A DNA stretch of 64,000 bases from Bradyrhizobium sp. WBOS07 (GCF_024585165.1 NZ_CP029008.1:4538501-4602500); one strand, 5' to 3'; counted from the first letter of the stretch, positions 24,758-35,871 are shown. Numbers and translations: made by a program. Notes: generated from the sequence alone by a model not told the origin.

Positions 24758-25774
24758 TCACTCCGCCAGTGCGTTGTACTTCTTCAGCGAGGCCTTGAGG
24801 TCCGTGAGCGCGGCATCCGGATCGGCGCCGGCTTTCTTGGCGCCGTCGCTCCAGGTCTTCACCAAGGGCTCGGCGGCCTTCTTCCAGGCGGCGGTCTGCT
24901 CCGCCGTCAGCTTGTAGACCTCGTGGCTGGATTCCGCCTTCACCTTGGCGATGCCGGCATCCTCGAACTTGCCCCAGTGCTCGCCGACCACGCCCGCCAT
25001 CTCGACCGAGCAGTTCTTGTCGATCGCGGCCTTCTGCTTGTCGGACATCGCGTTGTACTTGTCCTTGTTGATCACGAACACGAAGGTCGTGGTGTAGAGC
25101 GGCGCCTCCATGTCGTACTTGGTCACCTTGTCGATGCCGAACAGCACCAGCGAGCCCCAGGGGAAGGTGACGCCGTCGGCGACGCCGCGCTCGATGATGT
25201 CGCGCACTTCCGGCGCCGAGGATTGCACGTTGGTGCCGCCGAGCGAGGTGACGAAGTTCGCCATGGTGGCGTGCGCCGGGCGGATCTTCATGCCCTTCAC
25301 GTCTTCGGGCATCACGATCTTCTTGGTCTTGGAATGGAACGACGAGGGCGAGTGGACGAAGGCGAGGCAGTATTTGACGTCCTTCATCTCCTTCTCGGCA
25401 TGTTTGCGATACCAGGCGTCCAGGCCCATCGAGCCGCCCTTGGCGTCCGAAATCAGGAACGGCAGCTCGCCGGCGCCGATGATCGGGAAGCGGCCGGGCT
25501 GATAGCCGGGATTGACGTAGGTGACGTCGGCGATGCCGTCGCGCGCCATGTCGTAATGGTCGAACGCCTTGCCGAGCTGCTGGGCCGGAAACACCTTGCC
25601 CTTGATGGTACCGCCGGAATCCTTCTCGACCGCGGCTGCCCAGTCTTCCAGCGACTTCTGCAGCGGATGCGAAGCCGGTACCCAGTGCGAGATCTTCAGA
25701 TCGAAGGTCTTGTCCTGCGCCAAGGCAGGCGTCACGCTCGCGGCCAGCAGCAATGCCAGACAGGCTCTTCTCAT
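24758..25774 (-). CDS. dctP: TRAP transporter solute-binding protein (DctP)
   Basis: A 338-residue periplasmic binding protein of the DctP family with a signal peptide (RRACLALLLAASVTPALAQ, cleavage near residue 20). The ligand-binding arginine region typical of DctP is present (KGMKIRPAHATMANF). It captures a carboxylate, here most likely a hydroxycinnamate or another aromatic acid given the neighbours, and hands it to DctQM. The ATG at 25774 follows GGGAGAG. It is the first gene of the operon and diverges from pobA. Confidence 0.92.
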   Translation of the reverse strand: MRRACLALLLAASVTPALAQDKTFDLKISHWVPASHPLQKSLEDWAAAVEKDSGGTIKGKVFPAQQLGKAFDHYDMARDGIADVTYVNPGYQPGRFPIIGAGELPFLISDAKGGSMGLDAWYRKHAEKEMKDVKYCLAFVHSPSSFHSKTKKIVMPEDVKGMKIRPAHATMANFVTSLGGTNVQSSAPEVRDIIERGVADGVTFPWGSLVLFGIDKVTKYDMEAPLYTTTFVFVINKDKYNAMSDKQKAAIDKNCSVEMAGVVGEHWGKFEDAGIAKVKAESSHEVYKLTAEQTAAWKKAAEPLVKTWSDGAKKAGADPDAALTDLKASLKKYNALAE

Positions 25775-25828
25775 CACGCGTCTCTCCCTGTTGTCGACGG
25801 CGGGCTTCGACGGCCCGGTCTGATTAAT

Positions 25829-25838
25829 TAACATGTTA
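25829..25838. promoter_or_regulatory. TAACATGTTA palindrome
   Basis: A perfect 10-base palindrome lies 55 bases upstream of dctP, in the divergent dctP/pobA gap. The form suits a MarR- or GntR-type repressor site. Confidence 0.4.
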
Positions 25839-25843
25839 TCTAG

Positions 25844-27196
<1,353 letters not shown>

Positions 27197-27205
27197 GGAC
27201 CGTGC

Positions 27206-27297
27206 CGTAGGGTGGGCAAATCGTGAGCGTGCCCACCATCTTTCTCAATCGTGCAGAGATCGTGGGCACGGCGCTACGCGCCTTTGCCCACCCTACG
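27206..27297. repeat. GTAGGGTGGG palindromic element, copy 1
   Basis: CGTAGGGTGGGCAAA pairs with TTTGCCCACCCTACG at the ends, with an inner GTGCCCAC/GTGGGCAC pair. It follows pobA. A related copy is at 52915-53031. Confidence 0.8.
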
Positions 27298-27415
27298 CGA
27301 TCTGTGCCCTCGCGCGTTTCAAACACGCGCGCAAATCCCGTTTGAAACTTTGTAATTGATGCGCCCGTCGCGTCCGTCGTGTTCAATGCCGGTGACACGA
27401 TAGCGCGAGACAGCC

Positions 27416-27835
27416 ATGACCCTCACCGACATTCCCGCCGGCTTCGAGCCGCATTTCCGCAAGGCGCCGCTCACCGATCCCTGGGAGCCGCTCTACTCCA
27501 AGAAGACCGAGAAAGGCGTCACCGTGGGATTGCGGCTGGCGACGCCGCACACCAACGCACGCGGGCTGATCCATGGCGGGTTGATTGCTGCGCTGGCCGA
27601 TGCCGCCATGGGCTATAGCTGTGCCCAGGCGACGGGCTGGTCGACCTCGTTGGTCACCATCTCGCTGTCGGTCGACTATGCCGGGGCCGCCGAGATCGGT
27701 CAATGGCTCGCGGTCGAGGGCGAGGCGATCAAGACCGGAACCACGATCTGTTTCGCGCAATGTCTGGCGAAAGCCGACGATGCCGTGATCGCGCGGGCGA
27801 GCGGGACGTTCCGCGTGGTGCCGAAGAAGGGGTGA
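27416..27835 (+). CDS. PaaI family thioesterase
   Basis: A 139-residue hotdog-fold protein of the PaaI group. The key segment NARGLIHGGLIAALADAAMGYS carries the HGG motif and the acidic residue used by this group, followed by SLVTISLSVDYAGAAEIG. It should hydrolyse acyl- or aryl-CoA thioesters in the cytoplasm. It is monocistronic here; a link to the aromatic island is possible but not shown. Confidence 0.88.
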   Translation: MTLTDIPAGFEPHFRKAPLTDPWEPLYSKKTEKGVTVGLRLATPHTNARGLIHGGLIAALADAAMGYSCAQATGWSTSLVTISLSVDYAGAAEIGQWLAVEGEAIKTGTTICFAQCLAKADDAVIARASGTFRVVPKKG

Positions 27836-27843
27836 TACTCTCC

Positions 27844-27974
27844 GTGTCCCGGACGCGCTGCAGCGTGCAACGCTGCTGCGCAGAGCCGGGACCCATACTC
27901 GCATGGGACCGTACTGCTTTCTGGATCCCGGCTCTGCGGAGCGGCACTTCGCGCCGCACCGCGTCCGGGACACG
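27844..27974. repeat. GTGTCCCGGACGCG palindromic element
   Basis: Outer arms GTGTCCCGGACGCG and CGCGTCCGGGACAC, with inner GAGCCGGGA/TCCCGGCTC arms, fill the gap between the PaaI gene and the convergent LysR gene. A shorter relative is at 29921-29972. Confidence 0.8.
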
Positions 27975-27978
27975 AGAC

Positions 27979-28863
27979 CTACCCAAACCTCCATTCCGCC
28001 GTCTCCACCACGAGATCGATGAACGCGCGCACCTTGGCTGAGAGCAGGCGCGAGGTCGGGTAGACGATGTGGATTGGCAACGCCGGCTGCTCGTATTTCG
28101 CCAGCACGATCTTCAGCCGCCCGCGCTTCAGCCCTTCGGCGGCCTGATAGGCCAGCACCCGTGTCACGCCGCCGCCGGCCTCGGCATATTGCAGGGCGGC
28201 GTCGGCGCTGTTGCTGGTGAAGCGCGGCGCGACCGTCACCTCGATGTCGCGGCCGTCCTGCATGAAATGCCAGCTCGCGGACGGGCCGAACTGGATGGTC
28301 TGATGCCCGCGCAGCGCCTCCGGCGTCCTCGGCTCGCCATGGCGCTTGAGATAGGCCGGCGCGGCCACCACGATCCGCCGCATCTCGCCGACCTGGCGCG
28401 CCACCAGCGAGGAATCGGCGAGGTGGCCGATCCGCACCGCGGCGTCGACCGCGTCCTCGACCAGGTTGACGAGATGGTCGGAGAGCCGCAATTCGCAGGC
28501 GACCTCGGGATAGCGCTTGAGATAGGCGGTCATGACCGGCCCGACATGCAGCCGGCCGAAGCCGACCGGGGCCGAGACCACCAGCCGCCCGCTCGGCCGG
28601 TTGCGCTCCTCCCGCGCGGAGCCGTCGGCCTCCTCGACATCGGCGAGGATCCGCCGCGCCCGCTCCAGATAGCGCGTGCCGACATCGGTCAGCGTCACCT
28701 GCCGCGTGGTTCGTTGCAGCAGCCGCGCGCCGAGGTGCTCCTCCAGCGCCGCGATCAGCCGCGTCACCGCCGAGGGCGACAGCCGCAGCTTGCGCGCCGC
28801 CGGCGCAAAGCCGCGCAGATCGGCGACGGTGACGAAGACATGCATGGCTTCGAGGCGGTCCAT
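27979..28863 (-). CDS. LysR family transcriptional regulator
   Basis: A 294-residue LysR-type regulator. The N-terminal winged HTH (about 1-60: MHVFVTVADLRGFAPAARKL, then SPSAVTRLIAALEEHLGARLL) is followed by a periplasmic-binding-like effector domain (about 90-290). The ATG at 28863 matches family starts; an in-frame ATG 12 codons upstream is less likely. A dyad with ATTGC/GCAAT arms overlaps its promoter region, and a divergent PNPOx-like gene begins 121 bases away, its probable target. Confidence 0.9.
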   Translation of the reverse strand: MDRLEAMHVFVTVADLRGFAPAARKLRLSPSAVTRLIAALEEHLGARLLQRTTRQVTLTDVGTRYLERARRILADVEEADGSAREERNRPSGRLVVSAPVGFGRLHVGPVMTAYLKRYPEVACELRLSDHLVNLVEDAVDAAVRIGHLADSSLVARQVGEMRRIVVAAPAYLKRHGEPRTPEALRGHQTIQFGPSASWHFMQDGRDIEVTVAPRFTSNSADAALQYAEAGGGVTRVLAYQAAEGLKRGRLKIVLAKYEQPALPIHIVYPTSRLLSAKVRAFIDLVVETAEWRFG

Positions 28864-28869
28864 CGCATT

Positions 28870-28886
28870 ATTGCATATATCGCAAT
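28870..28886. promoter_or_regulatory. LysR-type dyad
   Basis: ATTGC-N7-GCAAT lies just upstream of the LysR start in the divergent gap. This is the usual T-N11-A style site for autoregulation and for activating the divergent gene. Confidence 0.5.
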
Positions 28887-28984
28887 GATGAAGTGTCAAG
28901 CCGTTCGATTGTTTTAGCCTCTGGAGGCTCCATTTTAGCCCGTGACAGACGCATCCATGCGCCGGAAATCCAGGAGTTATCCCG

Positions 28985-29620
28985 ATGACGGCAACCCACC
29001 CCTATGCCAGCGACGTCGCTTTCTCGCCGGCGGTGAAATCGATCCAGACCCGAAAGGGATCGCGCGAGGGCTATGCCCATGCCGAGCAGCGAGGATGGCG
29101 CACCGAGGTCGACGAGAACTTCGCCGCGTTCCTCGCTGACGCCGGCAGCTTCTATTTCGCCACCGCATCGGCCGACGGCCAGCCCTATATCCAGCACCGC
29201 GGCGGCCCGAAGGGATTCCTGAAGGTCTTGGACAAGCAGACGCTGGCCTTCGCCGACTACGCCGGCAACCGGCAATACATCACGCAGGGAAACCTCTCGG
29301 AGAATCCCAAGGCCTACATCTTCGTGATGGACTACGCCCATCGCCGCCGCGTGAAGATCTGGGGCGAGGCGCACGTCGTCGAGGACGACGAGGCGCTGAC
29401 GGCCTCGCTGATGCCGAAGGGTTACCGCGCCCGGCCGGAGCAGGTGATCTTGTTCAAGATCGCGGCTTGGGACACCAATTGCCCGCAGCACATCCCGCAG
29501 AAGTTCGATGCGGCGGATGTCGCGGCCGCGCTCGCGGCGCGAGATGCGAGGATCGCAGAGCTCGAGGAAGAGCTGGCGGCGTTGAAAGGCAAAGGCGGGC
29601 TCACCCCTAACGAAAGCTAA
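28985..29620 (+). CDS. Pyridoxamine 5'-phosphate oxidase-like protein
   Basis: A 211-residue protein with the split-barrel flavin-binding fold of PNPOx-like proteins (FLADAGSFYFATASADGQPYIQ, then GGPKGFLKVLD and GNRQYITQGNL). The C-terminal ~30 residues (AARDARIAELEEELAALKG) form a short coiled coil. It may bind FMN or F420 and reduce a small electrophile; the substrate is unknown. GGAGTTATCCCG precedes the ATG. It is divergent from the LysR gene, probably its regulator. Confidence 0.85.
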   Translation: MTATHPYASDVAFSPAVKSIQTRKGSREGYAHAEQRGWRTEVDENFAAFLADAGSFYFATASADGQPYIQHRGGPKGFLKVLDKQTLAFADYAGNRQYITQGNLSENPKAYIFVMDYAHRRRVKIWGEAHVVEDDEALTASLMPKGYRARPEQVILFKIAAWDTNCPQHIPQKFDAADVAAALAARDARIAELEEELAALKGKGGLTPNES

Positions 29621-30049
29621 GGCAGCATGCGTAGTGCACCCTCTCCCCCTGTTCAGACCGGGGAGATGGTGGACGGGTGTTCGGAGACATCGTGGACACT
29701 TTCTGGGCTCCCGTCGAGAGGTCGGATGTCGACGGTTGCAATCGTTTGGGTTCTGAACACGACGTCGAAGACGCCACAGCCGCTGTCCAGGATGCCATCG
29801 GCACCGGCGTAGCCGGCGCGAAGCGTCCTGGACTGCGGTGAGCACCGCGCTACCCTGGTTCACCAAGGCACGAAAGCTCTTGACCAAGGCTAGGAGGTCC
29901 TACAGCCCCTGAAGCATGGGTCCCGGCTCTGCGGTGCGTCACTTCGTGTCGCACCTTGTCCGGGACACGGCTACTTCACTCCATCCGTGTCATTTCATGT
30001 CCCATTAACCTCTCGCGCCTAGGTTACGGCCAGTACGAGGGTTCGCGTA
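29621..30049. other. Gap of about 430 bases with a repeat, no gene seen
   Basis: No frame here has neighbour-like codon use. A hairpin element lies at 29921-29972 (GGGTCCCGGCTCTGCGG... to ...GTCCGGGACACGG). The GC-poorer stretch at about 29660-29900 could be a gene remnant, but nothing recognisable remains. Confidence 0.5.
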
Positions 30050-30244
30050 ATGGACATGATGGCAATGGTCAGCACCATGCTGGCCGCTCAGCAAGGCGCG
30101 CTGCAGTCGAATATTGCGGCGACGCTCAGCAAACAGAACGCGGATATGGAGAAATCCACCGTCCTGACGCTGCTCGGGGCCGGCCAGCCCTCGCTTGCCA
30201 ATGTCGGCCCTGGCGTCGGCGGCAATCTCAACGTCACTGCCTGA
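30050..30244 (+). CDS. YjfB-like putative motility protein
   Basis: A 64-residue protein that begins MDMMAMVSTMLAAQQGALQS and continues NIAATLSKQNADMEKSTVLTLL, matching the short YjfB family pattern (two helices rich in Met, Gln and Ala). The family is linked to motility by name only; its real role is unclear. The gene is short but has an ordered, neighbour-like codon pattern and ends 5 bases before the convergent tlpA stop. Confidence 0.65.
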   Translation: MDMMAMVSTMLAAQQGALQSNIAATLSKQNADMEKSTVLTLLGAGQPSLANVGPGVGGNLNVTA

Positions 30245-30249
30245 TATAG

Positions 30250-30915
30250 TCAGAGCGCTGCGGCGGCCTTGCCCGTCGCCGCCCGGATCAGCTTGAGCGC
30301 GTCCTCGCTCGCCCATTCCGCCGGCCCCGCGATCGTCGCGATCTCGCAGCCCTGCGGATCGACCAGCACCGAGGTCGGCATGCCTAGGGCCCGGCCTATC
30401 GCCTTAAGATCCTGAAAAACCTTGGCTTTCTGATCGCTAAAATAGCTGAGCCTGACCAGGTTGGCCTCTTTCAGGAAGTTTTTCGGCTTCTCGGGGTCGC
30501 GGGTGTCGATATTGATCGCCACCACCTCGAAATTCGGGCCCGACAGCTTGCCCTGCAGCTCGTCCAGCGCCGGCATTTCCTTCCGGCACGGCACACACCA
30601 GGTCGCCCAGAGGTTCACCAGCAGCGTCTTGCCGCGGAAGTCTGACAGCTTCTTAGGCTTGCCATCGGCGTCCTCGAAAGCGAGGTCGGGCAGCTTCAGC
30701 GGCGCGCTCGCCATGGCCAGCGCCGCCACCTCGCCATGGGCGAGCGGGGCGATTTTCTGCGCCGTCGCCACCGCCGGCCGACAGGTCGGATTGCCTGCGG
30801 GCGAGCGGCCGAGGCCGAGCCCATATAGCGCGGCAAAGCCGGCCAGGCCCCCGATCGCCACGATGGCGATCACGAGGGGGACCCGGCGCGTGGCGGAGGG
30901 CTTCTGGTCGAGCAT
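30250..30915 (-). CDS. tlpA: Thiol:disulfide interchange protein TlpA
   Basis: A 221-residue membrane-anchored periplasmic thioredoxin-like protein. One N-terminal helix (about 13-35) precedes a thioredoxin fold with the active site WCVPC at Cys107 and Cys110, the same numbering as Bradyrhizobium TlpA. It reduces the copper-binding subunit CoxB and the copper chaperone ScoI during cytochrome aa3 assembly. I chose the ATG at 30915 (MLDQKPS), matching the known protein; an ATG four codons upstream is possible. It diverges from argH, an arrangement I recall for Bradyrhizobium. Confidence 0.95.
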   Translation of the reverse strand: MLDQKPSATRRVPLVIAIVAIGGLAGFAALYGLGLGRSPAGNPTCRPAVATAQKIAPLAHGEVAALAMASAPLKLPDLAFEDADGKPKKLSDFRGKTLLVNLWATWCVPCRKEMPALDELQGKLSGPNFEVVAINIDTRDPEKPKNFLKEANLVRLSYFSDQKAKVFQDLKAIGRALGMPTSVLVDPQGCEIATIAGPAEWASEDALKLIRAATGKAAAAL

Positions 30916-31016
30916 ATCGTTTGTCATCCGGTCGCAGATATGGCTATCAGGGGCCTCTTAATACGGCTGGCGGCGGCCGGCAAACGTGCGGCAAATCAAG
31001 GCGTGAGCAGGGGATC

Positions 31017-32420
31017 ATGAGCAACAAGATGTGGGGCGGCCGGTTCTCGGAACGTCCCGACGAGATCATGGAAGAGATCAACGTCTCCATCGACGTCGAT
31101 CGTCACCTCTACGCCCAGGACATTGCCGCATCCAAGGCCCACGCTGCGATGCTCGCCAGCCAAGGCATCATCACGGGTTCTGATGCGAAAAATATCGGCA
31201 AGGGTCTAGACACGATTTTGTCAGAGATCGGCAAGGGCGGCTTCGAGTTCAAGCGCGCGCTCGAGGACATCCATATGAATGTCGAGAGCCGCCTGTCCGA
31301 GCTGATCGGCCCCGCCGCCGGCCGGCTGCACACCGCGCGCTCGCGCAACGACCAGGTCGCGACCGACTTCCGTCTCTATGTCCGCGACATCGTCGACGAG
31401 ACTGATGCGGCGCTCGCGGCGTTCCAGCAGGCGCTGGTCGAGCGTGCGCTGGAGCACGCCGCAACCGTGATGCCCGGCTTCACGCATCTGCAGACCGCAC
31501 AGCCGGTGACGTTTGGCCATCATCTGCTCGCTTATGTCGAGATGGCCGCGCGCGATCGCGGCCGGTTCCAGGATGCGCGCAAGCGGCTCAACGAATCCCC
31601 GCTCGGCGCAGCCGCGCTGGCCGGCACCTCGTTCCCGATCGACCGCCACGCCACCGCGAAGGCGCTTGCCTTCGACCGCCCGATGGCGAACTCGCTCGAT
31701 GCCGTCTCCGACCGCGACTTCGTGCTGGAGACGCTGTCGGCGGCCTCGATCTGCGCCGTGCACATGTCGCGCTTTGCCGAGGAGATCGTGATCTGGACCT
31801 CGCCGCTGGTCGGCCTTGTCAGGCTCAGCGACAAGTTCACCACCGGATCCTCGATCATGCCGCAGAAGCGCAATCCGGATGCCGCTGAGCTCGTGCGTGC
31901 CAAGACCGGCCGCGTCATCGGCGCGCTCAACGGCCTCCTGATCGTGATGAAGGGCCTGCCGCTCGCCTATCAAAAGGACATGCAGGAGGACAAGCAGGGG
32001 GCCATGGAGGGCTTTGCCGCGCTGTCGCTGGCGATCCGCGCCATGACCGGCATGGTCCGCGACCTCGTTCCCGACGAAGCCAAGATGAAGGCTGCTGCCG
32101 GCGAGGGCTATGCCACCGCGACCGATCTCGCCGACTGGCTGGTGCGGACGCTGAAGATGCCGTTCCGCGAGGCCCATCACGTCACCGGTCGCATCGTCGC
32201 CAAGGCAGCCGAGGGCGGCGTGGCGCTGCACGAGCTGTCGCTGAGCGAGATGCAGGCGATCGAGCCTGAGATCACCAAGGACGTGTTCGGCGTGCTCTCG
32301 GTCGAATCGTCGGTGAAGAGCCGCACCAGCTTCGGCGGCACCGCGCCGAAGAACGTGGCGTCCCAGGCCAAGGCCTGGGCGAAGCGGCTGGAAAAAGAGC
32401 GAAAATCGGGCCGAGGGTAA
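31017..32420 (+). CDS. argH: Argininosuccinate lyase
   Basis: A 467-residue fumarase/aspartase superfamily enzyme that splits argininosuccinate into arginine and fumarate, the last step of arginine synthesis. It opens [12 protein letters not shown], carries the [10 protein letters not shown] segment and the family signature [12 protein letters not shown] near residue 280 with the mobile catalytic serine. The ATG at 31017 follows GCAGGGGATC. It is followed by the lptM-like and lysA genes, a common alphaproteobacterial order. Confidence 0.97.
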   Translation: MSNKMWGGRFSERPDEIMEEINVSIDVDRHLYAQDIAASKAHAAMLASQGIITGSDAKNIGKGLDTILSEIGKGGFEFKRALEDIHMNVESRLSELIGPAAGRLHTARSRNDQVATDFRLYVRDIVDETDAALAAFQQALVERALEHAATVMPGFTHLQTAQPVTFGHHLLAYVEMAARDRGRFQDARKRLNESPLGAAALAGTSFPIDRHATAKALAFDRPMANSLDAVSDRDFVLETLSAASICAVHMSRFAEEIVIWTSPLVGLVRLSDKFTTGSSIMPQKRNPDAAELVRAKTGRVIGALNGLLIVMKGLPLAYQKDMQEDKQGAMEGFAALSLAIRAMTGMVRDLVPDEAKMKAAAGEGYATATDLADWLVRTLKMPFREAHHVTGRIVAKAAEGGVALHELSLSEMQAIEPEITKDVFGVLSVESSVKSRTSFGGTAPKNVASQAKAWAKRLEKERKSGRG

Positions 32421-32507
32421 AATTTCGCTGATGTTTCATGGTCATCCGGCTCTCGCCAGAGTGCGCCAATCTCTGTATGGTGCGGCCCACGTAGTGGGGA
32501 TTTCGTC

Positions 32508-32798
32508 GTGACGTCAAAGTTTCGCCCGGCCGGTTCGGGGTGGGCCATCATTGTCTTGAGCCTGACGGCGCTCGCGCTTGCCGGCTGCGGCCGCAAGGGA
32601 CCGCTCGATCTGCCGCCGACCGCCAATGCGTCCACGGTCGGCGGTGCCGCGCCGGTTGATACCGAGACCGAAGCGCAGAGGACGCCGAGCGTGTTCAACC
32701 CCACCTCCGGTGCGGATGCCGCGCCCGCGGCGGGCAAGGGCCGGAAGAAACCGTTTATTCTCGACCCGCTCTTGGACGAACCTCCCGGCAAGAGATGA
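32508..32798 (+). CDS. lptM: LptM-like small lipoprotein
   Basis: A 96-residue lipoprotein with a signal peptide and lipobox LALAGC, then GRKGPLDLPP, the hallmark of the YifL/LptM family. In E. coli LptM helps assemble the LptDE translocon of the outer membrane. The tail is low-complexity and Pro/Ala-rich. The start is a GTG at 32508 with GTGGGGAT before it. It lies between argH and lysA; lysA begins 23 bases after its stop, the typical order in many proteobacteria. Confidence 0.88.
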   Translation: MTSKFRPAGSGWAIIVLSLTALALAGCGRKGPLDLPPTANASTVGGAAPVDTETEAQRTPSVFNPTSGADAAPAAGKGRKKPFILDPLLDEPPGKR

Positions 32799-32821
32799 GC
32801 CGGGACAACCGAGCCTAAGCC

Positions 32822-34087
32822 ATGAACCATTTCGACTACCGCAACGGCGTGCTGCACGCCGAGGCGGTGAACCTGTCCGAGCTGGCCGCGAGCGTCGGCA
32901 CGCCGTTCTATTGCTATTCGACCGCGACGCTGGAGCGGCACTATCGCGTCTTCGCGGATGCCTTCGCCGGCGAGAAGGTGCTGGTCTGCTACGCCATGAA
33001 GGCGAACTCGAACCAGTCGGTGCTGCGCACGCTGGCCAAGCTCGGGGCCGGCGCCGACGTGGTCTCGGGTGGTGAGTTGAAGCGCGCGCTGGCCGCCGGC
33101 ATTCCCGCCAGCAAGATCGTGTTCTCCGGCGTTGGCAAGACCGAAACGGAGCTCCGCGCCGCGCTCGCCGCCGACATCCTCTGCCTCAACGTCGAATCCG
33201 AGCCCGAGCTGGAGCTGCTGTCGCGGCTTGCGACCGAGATGGGCAAGACCGCGCGGATATCGCTCCGCGTCAATCCCGATGTCGATGCCGGCACCCACGC
33301 CAAGATCTCCACCGGCAAGTCCGAGAACAAGTTCGGCATCCCGATCGTGCATGCCCGCGAGGTCTATGCCCGCGCCGCCAAGCTGCCGGGCATCGAGGTG
33401 ACCGGGACCGACGTGCATATCGGCAGCCAGATCACCGACCTCTCCGGCATGGAGACTGCGTTCCGCATCCTCTCCGAGTTCGTGCAGACGCTGCGCGCCG
33501 ACGGCCACGACATCTCCCATGTCGATTTCGGCGGCGGCCTCGGCATTCCCTACGACATGAGCCGCGAGGCGCCGCCGGAGCCGGCCGCCTATGCCGCCAT
33601 GGTCAAGCGGGTCAGCCACAATCTCGGCTGCACGCTGATGTTCGAGCCGGGCCGCATGATCGTCGGCAATGCCGGCATCCTGGTCGCCAGGGTGATCTAT
33701 GTGAAGCACGGCGACGGCAAGAATTTCGTCATCATCGACGCTGCGATGAACGACCTCATTCGCCCGACGCTGTACGAAGCCCATCACGACATCCTGCCGG
33801 TGAAGCAGCCCGCCAGCGGCGCCGCCACCATGATCGCCGACGTCGTCGGCCCGGTCTGCGAGACCGGCGACTATCTCGCGCTCGACCGCACGCTGCCGAC
33901 GCCCGCGCCCGGCGATCTCCTCGCCATCATGACCGCAGGTGCCTATGGCGCGGTGCAGGCCGGCACCTACAACACCCGGCCGCTGGTGCCGGAGGTGCTG
34001 GTGAAGGACGATCAATACGCCGTGGTGCGCCCGCGCATCGAGGTCGAGCAGCTCATTGCGATGGACAAGCCGGCGCCGTGGCTGTGA
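32822..34087 (+). CDS. lysA: Diaminopimelate decarboxylase
   Basis: A 421-residue PLP enzyme that makes lysine from meso-diaminopimelate. The PLP lysine is Lys60 in CYAMKANSN. The glycine-rich phosphate loop is FGGGLGIPY, and EPGRMIVGNAG and the CETGD motif (GPVCETGDYLA) complete the active site. Length and motifs are normal. It completes the argH-lptM-lysA group on the plus strand. Confidence 0.97.
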   Translation: MNHFDYRNGVLHAEAVNLSELAASVGTPFYCYSTATLERHYRVFADAFAGEKVLVCYAMKANSNQSVLRTLAKLGAGADVVSGGELKRALAAGIPASKIVFSGVGKTETELRAALAADILCLNVESEPELELLSRLATEMGKTARISLRVNPDVDAGTHAKISTGKSENKFGIPIVHAREVYARAAKLPGIEVTGTDVHIGSQITDLSGMETAFRILSEFVQTLRADGHDISHVDFGGGLGIPYDMSREAPPEPAAYAAMVKRVSHNLGCTLMFEPGRMIVGNAGILVARVIYVKHGDGKNFVIIDAAMNDLIRPTLYEAHHDILPVKQPASGAATMIADVVGPVCETGDYLALDRTLPTPAPGDLLAIMTAGAYGAVQAGTYNTRPLVPEVLVKDDQYAVVRPRIEVEQLIAMDKPAPWL

Positions 34088-34137
34088 TCGTGTCGTAGCC
34101 TGACCGTGAGACGCGACGCTGGCTGAACAAGTTCGGT

Positions 34138-34272
34138 GTCATCCCCGCGAACGCGGGGATCCATAACCACAGGGCGCGTTTGTCGCGCGCAGTTGGTCAC
34201 TCCGAGTCTCGCCAAACATCTTCCTGTGGTTATGGATCCCGGGTTCGCGCTTTGCCCGCCCCGGGACGACGA
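34138..34272. repeat. Palindromic intergenic element
   Basis: ATCCCCGCGAACGCGGGGAT is a hairpin by itself; further out, TCCATAACCACAGG pairs with CCTGTGGTTATGGA. The element fills the gap between lysA and the convergent dehydrogenase gene. Confidence 0.75.
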
Positions 34273-34299
34273 GCGGAGCGCGCGGCGCTACTTCTCCAC

Positions 34300-35196
34300 C
34301 TATCCACTCTTCTTCCCACCAACGATAACCCCCGCCTTCGTCTCGATCGGCTTGATCGCCGCGGTGAAATCGGACTCGGCGCCTTCCGCCGCGATCACGG
34401 TTTCCCACAACCGCCCGACCGCGTCGGCGACCTCCATCGACAGGCCGAGCTGCTTCATCTCCTCCAGCGCCAGCCGGACGTCCTTCACCATCAGTCCCGT
34501 GGCGAAGCCGAAATCGAAGCTGCGCGGCAGCACCGAGCGCGGAAACTTGTCGCGGCTCGCGGTGTTCATGCCCGAGCCGGCATTGATGACGTCGATCATC
34601 ACGGCGGGGTCGAGCCCGGCCTTGACGCCCATCACCACGGCCTCCGACGTCGCCACGATCGCTGTGGCCGACAGCAAATTGTTGGCGAGCTTCATGGTCT
34701 GTGCCGACCCCGGCTTCTCGCCGATGAAGAACACTTTTCCGATCGCGTCGAGGACGGGCTTGAGCAGGTCGAACTCCGCTTTCGGCCCTGATACCATCAC
34801 CGCCAGCGTGCCCTTCTCGGCGCCGCCGACGCCGCCGGAGACGGGGCAGTCGATCTGCACGATGTTGCGCTTGGCGAGCAGGCCGTGAATCTTCACGGCC
34901 ATCGCCGAGCCGACGGTGGAGAGGTCGACGAAGCGTCTTGCCCGGCTGCCCTCGATCACGCCGTTCGCGCCCGTCGCAACCTCGAGGGAAGCCTGCAGCG
35001 AGGGCAGGCTCGCCATCACGGTCTCGACCTGGTCGGCGACATCCTTCGGCGATGTCGCGGCCGTCGCGCCGAGGGCCACGAGCTTGCTCGTGACCTCCTT
35101 GCGCGTGTCGAACACGACGAGCCTGTGCCCCGCCTCGATCAGCCGCCGCGCCATCGGGAAACCCATGTTTCCGAGGCCGATGAATCCGATGTCCAT
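34300..35196 (-). CDS. 3-hydroxyisobutyrate dehydrogenase family NAD(P)-dependent oxidoreductase
   Basis: A 298-residue beta-hydroxyacid dehydrogenase. The Rossmann motif GLGNMG is at about residues 7-12, the substrate-binding segment DCPVSGGVGGAEKGTL near 122-137 and the catalytic Lys in KLANNLLSATAIVATSEA near 172. It oxidises or reduces a short beta-hydroxy acid such as 3-hydroxyisobutyrate or tartronate semialdehyde. The carboxymuconolactone decarboxylase-like gene upstream on the same strand may share its transcript. Confidence 0.9.
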   Translation of the reverse strand: MDIGFIGLGNMGFPMARRLIEAGHRLVVFDTRKEVTSKLVALGATAATSPKDVADQVETVMASLPSLQASLEVATGANGVIEGSRARRFVDLSTVGSAMAVKIHGLLAKRNIVQIDCPVSGGVGGAEKGTLAVMVSGPKAEFDLLKPVLDAIGKVFFIGEKPGSAQTMKLANNLLSATAIVATSEAVVMGVKAGLDPAVMIDVINAGSGMNTASRDKFPRSVLPRSFDFGFATGLMVKDVRLALEEMKQLGLSMEVADAVGRLWETVIAAEGAESDFTAAIKPIETKAGVIVGGKKSG

Positions 35197-35310
35197 GGTG
35201 TTTCCTTTTTCTTCTTTTTTGGTGTCGGGAAAGTGCTCGTTCCATCCCCGCCGTCGTCCCAGGGTTCGGCTTCGCGCGCCCGGAACGACAGCGGAGATTG
35301 GCGCTGCATC

Positions 35311-35694
35311 TCACGCCTTGCCGTCGATCTCCGAAAACACCTCGCGCGCGATGCGGAAGCTGTCGACCGCGGCGGGCATGCCGCCATAGATCGCGACCTG
35401 CATCAGGATCTCGCGGATCTCCTCGCGGGTGACGCCGTTGGTCAGCGCGCCCTTCAGATGGGCGCGGAATTCGTGCTGGCGGTTGAGGATCGCGATCATG
35501 GCGATGTTGAGCATGCTGCGGGTCTTGCGCGGCAGCTCCTCGCGGCCCCACACCGTGCCCCAGCAATATTCGTTCAGCATCTCCTGGAACGGACGGTTGA
35601 AATCGTCGACGTTCTTCAGGGCGTTGTTGACATAGGCCTCGCCCAGTACCGCTTTGCGGACTTCCAGGCCCTTGTCGTGCATCTTCTTGTCCAT
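35311..35694 (-). CDS. Carboxymuconolactone decarboxylase family protein
   Basis: A 127-residue all-helical AhpD/CMD-like protein. It matches PcaC-type proteins (VRKAVLGEAYVNNAL at the N-terminus, then NEYCWGTVWGREEL, and TREEIREILMQVAIYGGMPAA at the C-terminus) and has no CxxC redox pair, so it is not a peroxidase partner. It may decarboxylate gamma-carboxymuconolactone in the protocatechuate branch, which would suit the pobA product, or act on a related acid. The gap to the dehydrogenase gene holds a short GC-rich repeat. Confidence 0.85.
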   Translation of the reverse strand: MDKKMHDKGLEVRKAVLGEAYVNNALKNVDDFNRPFQEMLNEYCWGTVWGREELPRKTRSMLNIAMIAILNRQHEFRAHLKGALTNGVTREEIREILMQVAIYGGMPAAVDSFRIAREVFSEIDGKA

Positions 35695-35871
35695 GGCGTT
35701 TCCCTCGCTTTCCTTGCGTTCCCTGAGGTGGCGCGCGGAAATTACGGGGTTGGGCCGGGCCAGTCACGTCCTCGTGTTATGCGGGAAAAGGGGTATCTCC
35801 CGTACCGGAACGGATGCCTCAGTGCTGCCGTTGTGATAGGCTTCTCTCTACCGGGCAACCTGGAGAGTTGA

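Noticed and set aside
29607..29812. Short ORFs on both strands after the PNPOx-like gene
   Set aside because: No ribosome site, no codon bias and no family pattern; treated as noncoding gap.
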